From contig JAGVLR010000086.1 in assembly GCA_020054175.1 (NCBI GenBank), forward strand, positions 1 to 15,665: a stretch of 15,665 nucleotides of DNA, written 5' to 3'. The stretch comes from Candidatus Dadabacteria bacterium (lineage in GTDB: Bacteria; Desulfobacterota_D; UBA1144; Nemesobacterales; UBA2774). The position numbers and the translations under genes are program-made. A model generated the notes under the pieces. It was not told the DNA's origin. It saw nothing but the letters and a program-made list of their open reading frames with translations, and ran no database searches. Every line of letters starts with the position of its first letter. Positions within the stretch are counted from its first letter, which is position 1. Shown here in pieces: positions 1 to 6,976 of the stretch.

Positions 1-2
1 AG

Positions 3-365
3 CTTCGTGCGGTAGTCTCGAACACCGCGAAAATGATTCTCCCCGGACAGTACGTCAAGGTAAGGCTCCTCCTGGGAGAGCAGCCCGATACGCCACTCGT
101 CCCGCAGAAGGCCATAGGAGAGCAGCAGGGGCAGAAATACGTCTACGTCGTCGACGATAAAAACCAGGTCGAATTCAGGAACGTGACAGTCGGCCCCGAC
201 TACGGCACATCCACAGTAATAACCGATGGCGTCAAAGCCGGGGAAAGGGTCATAACGCAGGGGCTCCAGAAAGTAAAGCCGGGAATGACGGTATCACCCC
301 AGACTGCGCCGGAGAAAACGGCGAGCCCGACCCCGGGGCCCGGATCTCATGAGAAGGGTAAATAG
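3..365 (+). CDS. RND efflux pump periplasmic adaptor (membrane fusion protein), C-terminal part
   Basis: This is the last 120 residues of an AcrA/MexA-family adaptor; the reading frame is open to the left window edge, so the true start lies outside. The family bridges an inner-membrane RND pump to an outer-membrane channel. The fragment opens with the end of the beta-barrel domain, including ILPGQYVKVRL, which matches the 'LLPGMFVRARL' signature of AcrA. The membrane-proximal domain follows, with VPQKAIGEQQGQKYVYVVD and later GVKAGERVITQGLQKVKPGM. The tail (last 25 residues or so) is rich in Pro, Thr and Gly and probably disordered. The gene ends 35 bases before the pump gene on the same strand, which fits one operon. 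The family is clear; the substrate cannot be told. Confidence 0.93.
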   Translation, partial: LRAVVSNTAKMILPGQYVKVRLLLGEQPDTPLVPQKAIGEQQGQKYVYVVDDKNQVEFRNVTVGPDYGTSTVITDGVKAGERVITQGLQKVKPGMTVSPQTAPEKTASPTPGPGSHEKGK

Positions 366-387
366 CCCGTTGCTTTTTATAGCGTAC

Positions 388-393
388 GAGGAG
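388..393 (+). promoter_or_regulatory. Shine-Dalgarno site for the RND pump gene
   Basis: GAGGAG lies 7 bases before a TTG codon at 401. No ATG or GTG is suitably placed, and the translation from this TTG (MVDFFIQRPVLA) matches the usual N-terminus of AcrB-family pumps (xxxFFIxRPxxA). The site therefore decides a TTG start. Confidence 0.8.
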
Positions 394-400
394 ATTCCTA

Positions 401-3400
401 TTGGTTGATTTTTTTATTCAGCGCCCGGTTCTCGCAACAGTCCTCGCGATTCTCATTACGCTCGTGGGCGGGATCTCCATACCCATACTCCCGATAGCGC
501 AGTTCCCTGAAATCACGCCCCCGACAATCAACGTCTCGGCGACATACACCGGCGCGAGCGCCGAAGTCGTTGAAGAATCCGTAACCGACCCGATAGAAGA
601 GCAGATAAACGGCGTCGAGGGAATGACGTACATGCAGTCCTTCAGCTCGAACGACGGCACGATGAACCTCAACGTGACCTTCGACGTCGGGTACGACCTC
701 GACATAGCCAACGTCGACGTCACGAACCAAGTACAGCTCGCGACACCCCTCGTCCCCGAAGAAGTCAGCAAGTATGGCATCTCGGTACAGAAGCAGTCGC
801 CGAGCCTCATACTCGTCGTTCAGCTCATATCTCCCGACGGAAGCCGCGACGATATATTCCTCAGCAACTACGCCGGCATACAGATAACCCAGACACTCCA
901 GAGGGTGCCCGGGGTCGGCAACATCACTGTCTTCGGCCAGCGCGAATATTCCATGCGTATATGGATGGACCCTGACAAGCTCGCGAGCCTCGGTCTCACG
1001 ACATCCGACGTGGCCGACGCCATATCCGAGCAGAACCTCCAGGTCGCGGCTGGCGCCATAGGGCAGCCGCCCGTTCCCGAGGGCCAGCAGTTCCAGTACA
1101 CCATAACGACGCTCGGCAGGCTCGAAACAGCGGACCAGTTCGGCGACATAATCCTCCGCGCCAATCCGGACGGAACGGTAGTGCGCATAAGAGACGTCGC
1201 CAGAGTAGAGCTCGGCGCAGTTACCTACAGCCAGGACAGCAAGCTCGATAACCGGACGGCCATAGGCATAGGTATATATCAGCTCCCCGGTGCAAACGCC
1301 CTCGACATCGACAAACAGATCCGCGCGACGATGGAGCAGCTCAAGGAAAATTTCCCTTCGGGCGTCGATTACAGTATTGTCTACGACACGACGGCTTTCG
1401 TTAAAGCCTCGATAGAAGAGGTCCTCATGACCCTCTTCGAAGCCTTCATCCTAGTCTTTATAGTAGTATTCATATTCCTTCAGAATTTCAGGGCAACGCT
1501 CATTCCCGCAATAACGATCCCGGTTTCTCTGATAGGCACCTTCGCTCTTATCAATGCATTCGGATTCTCCATCAACACGCTGACTCTCTTCGGTCTCGTG
1601 CTGGCGATAGGTCTCGTCGTCGACGACGCCATCGTCGTCGTCGAAAACGTCTCGCGTATTCTCGAGGAAAAAGATGTGACTCCGAAGGAGGCCACGAGCC
1701 TCGCGATGAAAGAGGTCACGGGCCCGATCGTGGCGACGTCACTCGTTCTCATGGCCGTGTTCGTTCCGGTTTCCTTCATGCCCGGTATATCGGGCCAGAT
1801 GTACAGACAGTTCGCGCTGACCATTGCCTTCTCCGTCGGTATATCGGCCATAAACGCGCTCACGCTAAGCCCTGCGCTCTGCGCCATGCTGCTCAGGAAG
1901 GAATCTAGCAAGCAGAAATGGTGGTTCTTCAGAAAGTTCGACGAAGGCTTCGACAAGATGAGAGCCCACTACCAGTCCTTCGTCAAAACGGTCAGCATTA
2001 AATGGAAGGTAGTAGTTCTCGTTTTCGTGGTTCTCATAGGGGCTACGATATATCTCTTTAAAATAGTTCCGACGGGATTCGTCCCCGAGGAAGACCAAGG
2101 GTACTTCATCGTAAACATACAGGGCCCCGAGGGCTCCTCGCTCCAGCGTACCAATCAGACAGTAGACGAAGTTTACGAAATCCTGAAGAACATACCGGGC
2201 GTAGAGCATGTGATATCGATATCGGGTCTCAACTTCCTCACGTCGACGTCCGACTCCAACGCAGCGGCCGTTTTCGCGGTCCTGAAACCCTGGGACGAAC
2301 GAAAAACGAAAGAGCTTAATGTAGACTACATCCTGAGCGAAGCAAGGCGAGAGTTCATGGGTATAAAAAGCGCTATAGTTGTCGCTTTCAACGCCCCCGC
2401 AATTCAGGGCCTCAGCTCCACAGGCGGCTTTCAGTTCGAGCTCCAGGACAGGACGGACCTCGGCATAGACGTCCTCGCCGAAACCCTCATGAAGATGATA
2501 GAGGAAGGGGAGAAGAGGCCCGAGCTGGTCGGTCTCTTCAGTACTTTCTCCGCCAATACGCCGGGGCTATATATCGAGCTCGACAGGACGAAGGCCAAGA
2601 CACAGGGGGTGCCGATATCCGAGATATTCAGCACTCTCCAGGGGTATCTTGGCTCGCTTTACGTAAACGATTTCAACCTCTTCGGACAGGTGTACAAGGT
2701 CTTCATACAGGCCGAAGATAAATACAGGGCATCCGTCAACGATATCTCCCGTCTCTATGTGAAATCCGCGAACGGAGGGCTCGTCCCGCTGGATACGCTC
2801 ATCGACGTAACTAGCATCGTCGGTCCGCAGACTATATCACACTACAACCTCTTCCGCTCGGCGGAGATAGACGGCGACGCCGCCCCCGGCTACAGCTCCG
2901 GGCAGGCGATGAAGGCCATGGAAGAGGTCGCCAAGGAAGTAATGCCCGCAGGTATGGGCTACGAGTGGTCCGGAATATCGTATCAGGAAATAAAGGCAGG
3001 GAACCTCGCCCCGCTCATATTCACGCTATCGCTCATTTTCGTATTCCTTTTCCTTGCCGCTCTTTACGAAAGCTGGTCGATGCCGTTCATGGTCATGCTG
3101 GCCGTTCCGCTCGCGCTTCTTGGCGCCATGCTTGCACAGCACCTCCGTGGCCTTTCGAACGATATATACTGCCAGATAGGGCTCGTCATGCTCATAGGTC
3201 TCGCGAGCAAGAACGCGATTCTTATTGTCGAGTTCGCGAAGCAGCGCCGCGACGAGGGAATGGATATCCTGCAGTCGGCGCTCACGGCGGCCGAGATAAG
3301 GCTGAGACCGATTCTAATGACGGCGTTCGCCTTCATACTCGGCGTCTTTCCGCTCGTCGTCGCATCGGGCGCGGGAGCCAACAGCCGTCATTCGCTCGGC

Positions 3401-3517
3401 ACGGCGGTCTTCGGGGGCATGATAGTCTCGACACTCCTCAGCCTCATAATCGTTCCCGTTTTCTACGTCGTAATACAAACGTTAAGGGAAGGCGGGTTCA
3501 AGAAAAAACAGGCCTGA
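401..3517 (+). CDS. RND multidrug efflux pump, HAE1/AcrB family inner-membrane permease
   Basis: A complete 1038-residue proton-driven pump, very close to AcrB in length (1049). It should form an inner-membrane homotrimer with 12 membrane helices and two large periplasmic loops, exporting hydrophobic or amphiphilic compounds with the adaptor encoded just upstream. The proton-relay residues are present: D408-D409 in helix 4 (GLVVDDAIVVVENV), K937 in helix 10 (IGLASKNAILIVEFAK) and the R969/T974 region in RLRPILMTAFAF. The start is TTG at 401, supported by GAGGAG. The gene closes with tandem stops TGA-TAG. No outer-membrane factor gene follows: the next gene is convergent. The 121-base gap to it shows no convincing terminator hairpin with a T-run. 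Substrate range is unknown; an acrB or mexB name would be arbitrary. Confidence 0.96.
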   Translation: MVDFFIQRPVLATVLAILITLVGGISIPILPIAQFPEITPPTINVSATYTGASAEVVEESVTDPIEEQINGVEGMTYMQSFSSNDGTMNLNVTFDVGYDLDIANVDVTNQVQLATPLVPEEVSKYGISVQKQSPSLILVVQLISPDGSRDDIFLSNYAGIQITQTLQRVPGVGNITVFGQREYSMRIWMDPDKLASLGLTTSDVADAISEQNLQVAAGAIGQPPVPEGQQFQYTITTLGRLETADQFGDIILRANPDGTVVRIRDVARVELGAVTYSQDSKLDNRTAIGIGIYQLPGANALDIDKQIRATMEQLKENFPSGVDYSIVYDTTAFVKASIEEVLMTLFEAFILVFIVVFIFLQNFRATLIPAITIPVSLIGTFALINAFGFSINTLTLFGLVLAIGLVVDDAIVVVENVSRILEEKDVTPKEATSLAMKEVTGPIVATSLVLMAVFVPVSFMPGISGQMYRQFALTIAFSVGISAINALTLSPALCAMLLRKESSKQKWWFFRKFDEGFDKMRAHYQSFVKTVSIKWKVVVLVFVVLIGATIYLFKIVPTGFVPEEDQGYFIVNIQGPEGSSLQRTNQTVDEVYEILKNIPGVEHVISISGLNFLTSTSDSNAAAVFAVLKPWDERKTKELNVDYILSEARREFMGIKSAIVVAFNAPAIQGLSSTGGFQFELQDRTDLGIDVLAETLMKMIEEGEKRPELVGLFSTFSANTPGLYIELDRTKAKTQGVPISEIFSTLQGYLGSLYVNDFNLFGQVYKVFIQAEDKYRASVNDISRLYVKSANGGLVPLDTLIDVTSIVGPQTISHYNLFRSAEIDGDAAPGYSSGQAMKAMEEVAKEVMPAGMGYEWSGISYQEIKAGNLAPLIFTLSLIFVFLFLAALYESWSMPFMVMLAVPLALLGAMLAQHLRGLSNDIYCQIGLVMLIGLASKNAILIVEFAKQRRDEGMDILQSALTAAEIRLRPILMTAFAFILGVFPLVVASGAGANSRHSLGTAVFGGMIVSTLLSLIIVPVFYVVIQTLREGGFKKKQA

Positions 3518-3638
3518 TAGATCGCGCACCGGGGTAAGCTTCACGAAAACTGCAGCAGTATTCATAGTGAGGACTTTCTTGCCCCTTTTGCAGGAGCAGG
3601 CGAGTGGGGACTGTCAGGGTGGTTAAACGCGGCGCGCT

Positions 3639-4289
3639 CTACTTCAAAATCTCCCCGGTTTTCTCGCTCCATAGCAAGAGATCGAGCTCGTCCATCGGAA
3701 TGTCTATGTCCTCGGAGAATTTCCTCAGCCTATCTTCCACGGATATGTATTTATCCCTCGTGCCAGGCGGCTTCGGGTTTTCTATGACGCCCATCTCAAA
3801 AAGCGTGTTCAGTATATGCTTGTCCAGGATCGCGTACCCCGGAAAGCCGATGTTCCGGAGGAAGTGGCTCGCCTCCTTGTAACCGATTCCCTTTATGTCC
3901 TTGTTCCGGGCGAAGAAATCCCTTCTTTCTAGCGGGTCGTTGAACGACGTGACGAGCTGTCTCATCCCGAGCCCGTGCTCGCGCCTTAAATATTCCCTCG
4001 TATGAACTATGTATGCCGGCCTCCAGTTGGGAAACCTGTGCACCCCGGTCATCCTCTTCCGGAGGCCTTCGAGGTCCCCTTCGAGAAGCACGTCCCTTAG
4101 AACTTCGACAGACCTCATTCCCATCTTCGCGCTCGCCCCGGCAGTGCAGATGCAAAAGGCGAGCTCTTCGAATATCCTCGCGTCGTCTCCCGATTCGAGA
4201 ACGCGCCCGAACTCGGAAAGCCTCTCTCCGATTAAAGCCCGCTTCTCGGAATATGCCCGCCTCAGCTTTTCGTATTCAGCCTTTTTCAT
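3639..4289 (-). CDS. ogg: 8-oxoguanine DNA glycosylase/AP lyase, Ogg2 (archaeal/Thermotoga) type
   Basis: This 216-residue protein belongs to the HhH-GPD superfamily of base-excision repair enzymes and should remove 8-oxoguanine and nick the abasic site. The helix-hairpin-helix motif KDIKGIGYKEASHFLRNIG carries the predicted Schiff-base lysine K138. AILDKHIL carries the catalytic aspartate D156. FEELAFCICTAGASAKMG matches the family N-terminal region. The protein ends in lysine (LLLWSEKTGEILK); in Ogg2 enzymes the C-terminal lysine is known to help discriminate 8-oxoG from G. I chose ATG 4289 because it gives the usual family N-terminus. A GTG at 4370 would add 27 residues but overlap the mltD 3' end. 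It follows mltD by 55 bases and is probably co-transcribed. SD support is weak. Confidence 0.9.
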   Translation of the reverse strand: MKKAEYEKLRRAYSEKRALIGERLSEFGRVLESGDDARIFEELAFCICTAGASAKMGMRSVEVLRDVLLEGDLEGLRKRMTGVHRFPNWRPAYIVHTREYLRREHGLGMRQLVTSFNDPLERRDFFARNKDIKGIGYKEASHFLRNIGFPGYAILDKHILNTLFEMGVIENPKPPGTRDKYISVEDRLRKFSEDIDIPMDELDLLLWSEKTGEILK

Positions 4290-4344
4290 TTGTCCAGGTG
4301 CGTAATAAGGAAATGCCCTTCGGACGTCTTTCGGAGAGAATAGT

Positions 4345-6795
4345 TTACTTGTAGATTGTGAGGCTCGCACCGGGCGTAAGCTCGGCGGAGTTCAGGTTGT
4401 TCCACTTCTTTATGCTTGCTACCGACACATTATGCTTGCTCGCTATGCCCCAGAGAGTGTCGCCCTTTTTCACCCTGTAGTTTATCGCGTCATTGCTCGA
4501 TGAGCTGGACGAAGAAGAGCCGCTCCCGCCGGGGATCACGAGCGTCTGCCCCGATCTTATATTATTGCCGCTGATGTTGTTGGCGCTCCGGAGCGAAGCC
4601 ACGGATACGCCGTGCTTCGCAGCGATTCCGCCCAGCGTATCGCCGGACTTAACAGTATATCTGGAAGAAGAGCCGGAGCTTCTGCTGCTGGTAGCGGTTG
4701 CACTCGAAGAACTGCTCCCCGCGCCCGGTATCGTCAGCACCTGACCGCGCTGCACGACAGTGCCTTTAAGATTGTTCGCGTTCTGTATGGAAGCCATGGA
4801 TACGCCGTGCATCTGCGCTATCTTCCCGAGCGTATCCCCCGACTGCACTCTATACGTCCCGGAGCTTGCGGTCCTCGAAGCACGCTCGACAGGCGCGCTT
4901 TCAACCGCCTGCGAAGAAGACGAAGAGCCGGGAATGGTCAGTACCTGTCCCCTCTGTACTACAGTCCCTCTCATGTTATTTGCGCTCTGTATGGAGGCCA
5001 TGGATACGCCGTGTACCTGTGCAATCTTGCCCAGCGTATCGCCGGATTTTACAGTGTACTTCGTCGTTCCCCTGGAAGACGAAGACGATCTTGCCGACGC
5101 CGGCGAGGAGCCGGCGCTTCCCGAGCTTACTGAAGCTGTAGAGCTCCCCGCTATGTAAGGGATAGTAAGCTCCTGGCCCGCCATTATCGTCGAGCCATGG
5201 AGCCTGTTGGCGCTCTTTATAGTGGAAACGCTGACATTATATCTCAATGCGATCGCCCCGAGCGTATCACCCGGCTTAACCCTGTAAGTCGTCGTTTTCG
5301 TCAGGGCCGTCGAGCCGCCGGACGGCGTGTCATAATAGCGCCCCGAAGCCCCCGGTATGTTCAAAACCTGCCCGGGCTTTATAAGCGAGCCCCTCATGTT
5401 GTTCGCATTCTTAATAGAACCTATGCTGACCCTGTGCCGGGCCGCGATTGCGCCAAGAGTGTCGCCCCTTCTGACCGTATACCTCGCGGTCGATAAAGTG
5501 TGCTGAGAGCTTGACGACGTCGACGCCGTGCTGACCGAGCCCTTGAGCCCCGGTATCACGAGCGACTGGCCCACCATTACAGTCGAACCCCTCATGTTAT
5601 TGGCTTTCTTTATGCTCGAAACGCTTACGCCGTAGCGCCCTGCTATTTTCCCCAGCGTATCGCCCCTTCTGACCTTGTGCCTTCCGGCTACGGTAGTAGC
5701 TCTCTGTGTTACCGACGGGCTCACGTCCGCAAGCGCATAGAGCTCCTTGTTCTTGCTCAAAGCGATGGACGAGTACCCGTTCGGAACGTTGATCTCGTAA
5801 GGTCCGCCCGGGGGCGTCGCATTAAGCAGTATCGCCGGGTTGAGCTCGACGAGCTTATAATGACTGACGCCTATCACCCTTGCTATATCGTTGAGGCTTT
5901 TTTGCGGAGGAACCCTTACGGACTCGTAGAACTCAGCCTCGTGATAGTCTAGGCCTACGAAGCCATACTTTTCCGGGTTCTTGGCGATTATCAGAGCGGC
6001 CATAAGCTTCGGCACGTAGTTCTTCGTTTCTGTCGGAAGCGTGTATTCCGATATCTGCCAGAAATCGTTTATCTGGTACTTGTCTATGGCGGCCTGCACC
6101 CTGTCTTCGCCGCAGTTATATCCGGCGGCCGCAAGCTCCCACGACTGGAACATCGCATACAGGTCGCTCAAATAATCAGCCGCTGCTTTCGTGGATTTCT
6201 TCGGGTCCATCCTCTCGTCGACCCACGAGTCGACCCTGAGGCCGTACCTTACAGCCGTTGGTTTTATAAACTGCCACGGTCCTACTGCCGCTGCGTGCGA
6301 TTCGGCCTTAACATTAAACCCGCTCTCAATCATCGACAGATAGACGAGGTCGGTCGGCATACCCCTCTGAGTCAGAATCGTGCTCATGAGCGGTATGAAC
6401 TTGCCCGACCGTTCAAGCCATATGCTGAACGATCTACGCCCCTGGTTCTGGAAATAAACCATGTAGTGCATGACCCTTTCGTTCAGCACGACAGGTATCT
6501 CGTTCTCCGAATCCGGGACAACGTCCGGGAACTGCTCGAAAATGGTCTCTATGTAGTAATACGTCTTCCAGCCCTGTATGTGCGGGTTAAGTATGAAAAA
6601 GCTCGACCTCAGGTCCTCCGAGGGCGTCGACGGGGCGTATTCGTCCACCATCTTTATATCCGGGTGGGCTCCCCCGCTCTCGATATTGATTCCGGGCATT
6701 GCCGACTGGGTTTTTGTTGGAGAGACAGATTTGGCTCCGCATCCTGCAAGGACAAAGGAAAGGGCGGCAGTAAGGAGTAAATACCTGTAAATCAT
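4345..6795 (-). CDS. mltD: MltD-like membrane-bound lytic murein transglycosylase lipoprotein with seven LysM repeats
   Basis: An 816-residue predicted lipoprotein that cleaves the MurNAc-GlcNAc bond in peptidoglycan. A signal peptide (MIYRYLLLTAALSFVLAGC) has lipobox LAGC with acylated Cys19. The SLT domain spans roughly residues 130-280. Its catalytic Glu157 lies in YLSMIESGFN, followed by AVGPWQFIKPTA and AAAGYNCGEDRV, which match MltD. A degenerate LysM-like stretch (about 290-340) precedes seven clear LysM peptidoglycan-binding repeats from about 372 to the C-terminus, joined by Ser/Thr-rich linkers. E. coli MltD has far fewer LysM modules. The start is ambiguous. ATG 6795 gives a compact signal peptide, and DNA upstream of it is AT-rich and non-coding in character. 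TTG 6831 has a better SD (AGAGAGG) and would add 12 residues. Upstream lies a -35/-10 pair suited to a leaderless ATG. Confidence 0.93.
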   Translation of the reverse strand: MIYRYLLLTAALSFVLAGCGAKSVSPTKTQSAMPGINIESGGAHPDIKMVDEYAPSTPSEDLRSSFFILNPHIQGWKTYYYIETIFEQFPDVVPDSENEIPVVLNERVMHYMVYFQNQGRRSFSIWLERSGKFIPLMSTILTQRGMPTDLVYLSMIESGFNVKAESHAAAVGPWQFIKPTAVRYGLRVDSWVDERMDPKKSTKAAADYLSDLYAMFQSWELAAAGYNCGEDRVQAAIDKYQINDFWQISEYTLPTETKNYVPKLMAALIIAKNPEKYGFVGLDYHEAEFYESVRVPPQKSLNDIARVIGVSHYKLVELNPAILLNATPPGGPYEINVPNGYSSIALSKNKELYALADVSPSVTQRATTVAGRHKVRRGDTLGKIAGRYGVSVSSIKKANNMRGSTVMVGQSLVIPGLKGSVSTASTSSSSQHTLSTARYTVRRGDTLGAIAARHRVSIGSIKNANNMRGSLIKPGQVLNIPGASGRYYDTPSGGSTALTKTTTYRVKPGDTLGAIALRYNVSVSTIKSANRLHGSTIMAGQELTIPYIAGSSTASVSSGSAGSSPASARSSSSSRGTTKYTVKSGDTLGKIAQVHGVSMASIQSANNMRGTVVQRGQVLTIPGSSSSSQAVESAPVERASRTASSGTYRVQSGDTLGKIAQMHGVSMASIQNANNLKGTVVQRGQVLTIPGAGSSSSSATATSSRSSGSSSRYTVKSGDTLGGIAAKHGVSVASLRSANNISGNNIRSGQTLVIPGGSGSSSSSSSSNDAINYRVKKGDTLWGIASKHNVSVASIKKWNNLNSAELTPGASLTIYK
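4348..5682 (-). repeat. Seven tandem LysM-coding repeats
   Basis: Seven LysM modules of about 45 residues, each with the core xYxVxxGDTLxxIA...VSxxSIxxxNN...G..LxIP, recur about every 60-70 codons. Repeats 4 and 5 are closest in protein (both with KIAQxHGVSMASIQxANN and GTVVQRGQVLTIPG). Their third codon positions differ, so the duplication is not very recent. Linkers are Ser-rich, including runs of six or more serines. Confidence 0.9.
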
Positions 6796-6802
6796 TGGCT
6801 TT

Positions 6803-6831
6803 TTTTTATCATAATTTGAGACAAATGTCAA
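6803..6831 (-). promoter_or_regulatory. Candidate sigma70-type promoter of mltD, leaderless arrangement
   Basis: On the minus strand a perfect -35 hexamer TTGACA (6831-6826) is followed by a 17-base spacer and TAAAAA (6808-6803, 4 of 6 to TATAAT), then 7 bases to ATG 6795. A transcript from here would begin at or next to the ATG. The same TTG could instead be a start codon behind AGAGAGG; the two readings exclude each other. Confidence 0.4.
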
Positions 6832-6882
6832 TTTAAGCCTCTCTAAGTTTAAGTATTTTTCTTAATTTCCAGAAAAAGGGCT

Positions 6883-6918
6883 GAAATTATCTTCAATTAT
6901 TTCAATATCTTATAATTG
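6883..6918. repeat. AT-rich overlapping inverted repeats upstream of mltD
   Basis: CAATTAT (6894-6900) and ATAATTG (6912-6918) form a 7-bp inverted repeat with an 11-base loop. An overlapping imperfect one pairs GAAAT (6883-6887) with ATTTC (6899-6903). The two share bases and cannot both form. A TATAAT on the plus strand at 6910-6915 has no good -35 and no downstream plus-strand gene. They could be a regulator site for mltD or simply AT-rich spacer. Confidence 0.3.
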
Positions 6919-6964
6919 CCGGGGATAAAGTTAAGAAACTTCTCTACCTATGCCCCGGAATAGG
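6919..6964 (-). other. Possible H-type pseudoknot downstream of the phosphofructokinase gene
   Basis: Read as minus-strand RNA: stem 1 pairs CCTAT (6964-6960) with ATAGG (6951-6947). Its loop holds CCGGGG (6958-6953), which can pair with CCCCGG (6924-6919). Between them a small hairpin AAGTT-TCTT-AACTT (6941-6928) may form. It starts 12 bases after the stop codon. No T-run follows, so it is not a classic Rho-independent terminator. It could protect the 3' end or act in the mltD leader if transcription reads through. Confidence 0.35.
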
Positions 6965-6976
6965 GTCAAAATACTC

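Noticed and set aside
2965..3537. 190-residue open frame overlapping the end of the RND pump gene in another frame
   Set aside because: It lies wholly over the conserved pump C-terminus; the product is Arg/His-rich with no recognisable domain, as expected of an out-of-frame reading.
3518..3638. Bidirectional terminator between the convergent pump and ogg genes
   Set aside because: Only weak, interrupted pairings are visible and no T-run on either strand, so no terminator is called.
4290..4370. Upstream GTG start at 4370 for ogg
   Set aside because: It would overlap mltD and add 27 residues not seen at the usual Ogg2 N-terminus; ATG 4289 fits the family.
4348..5682. Regularly spaced similar DNA units that might suggest a CRISPR array or tandem DNA repeat
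   Set aside because: The period (about 200 bp) and third-position divergence show these are protein-level LysM repeats.
6910..6915. TATAAT on the plus strand between mltD and the phosphofructokinase gene
   Set aside because: No acceptable -35, and no plus-strand gene follows; it is probably incidental to the AT-rich inverted repeat.
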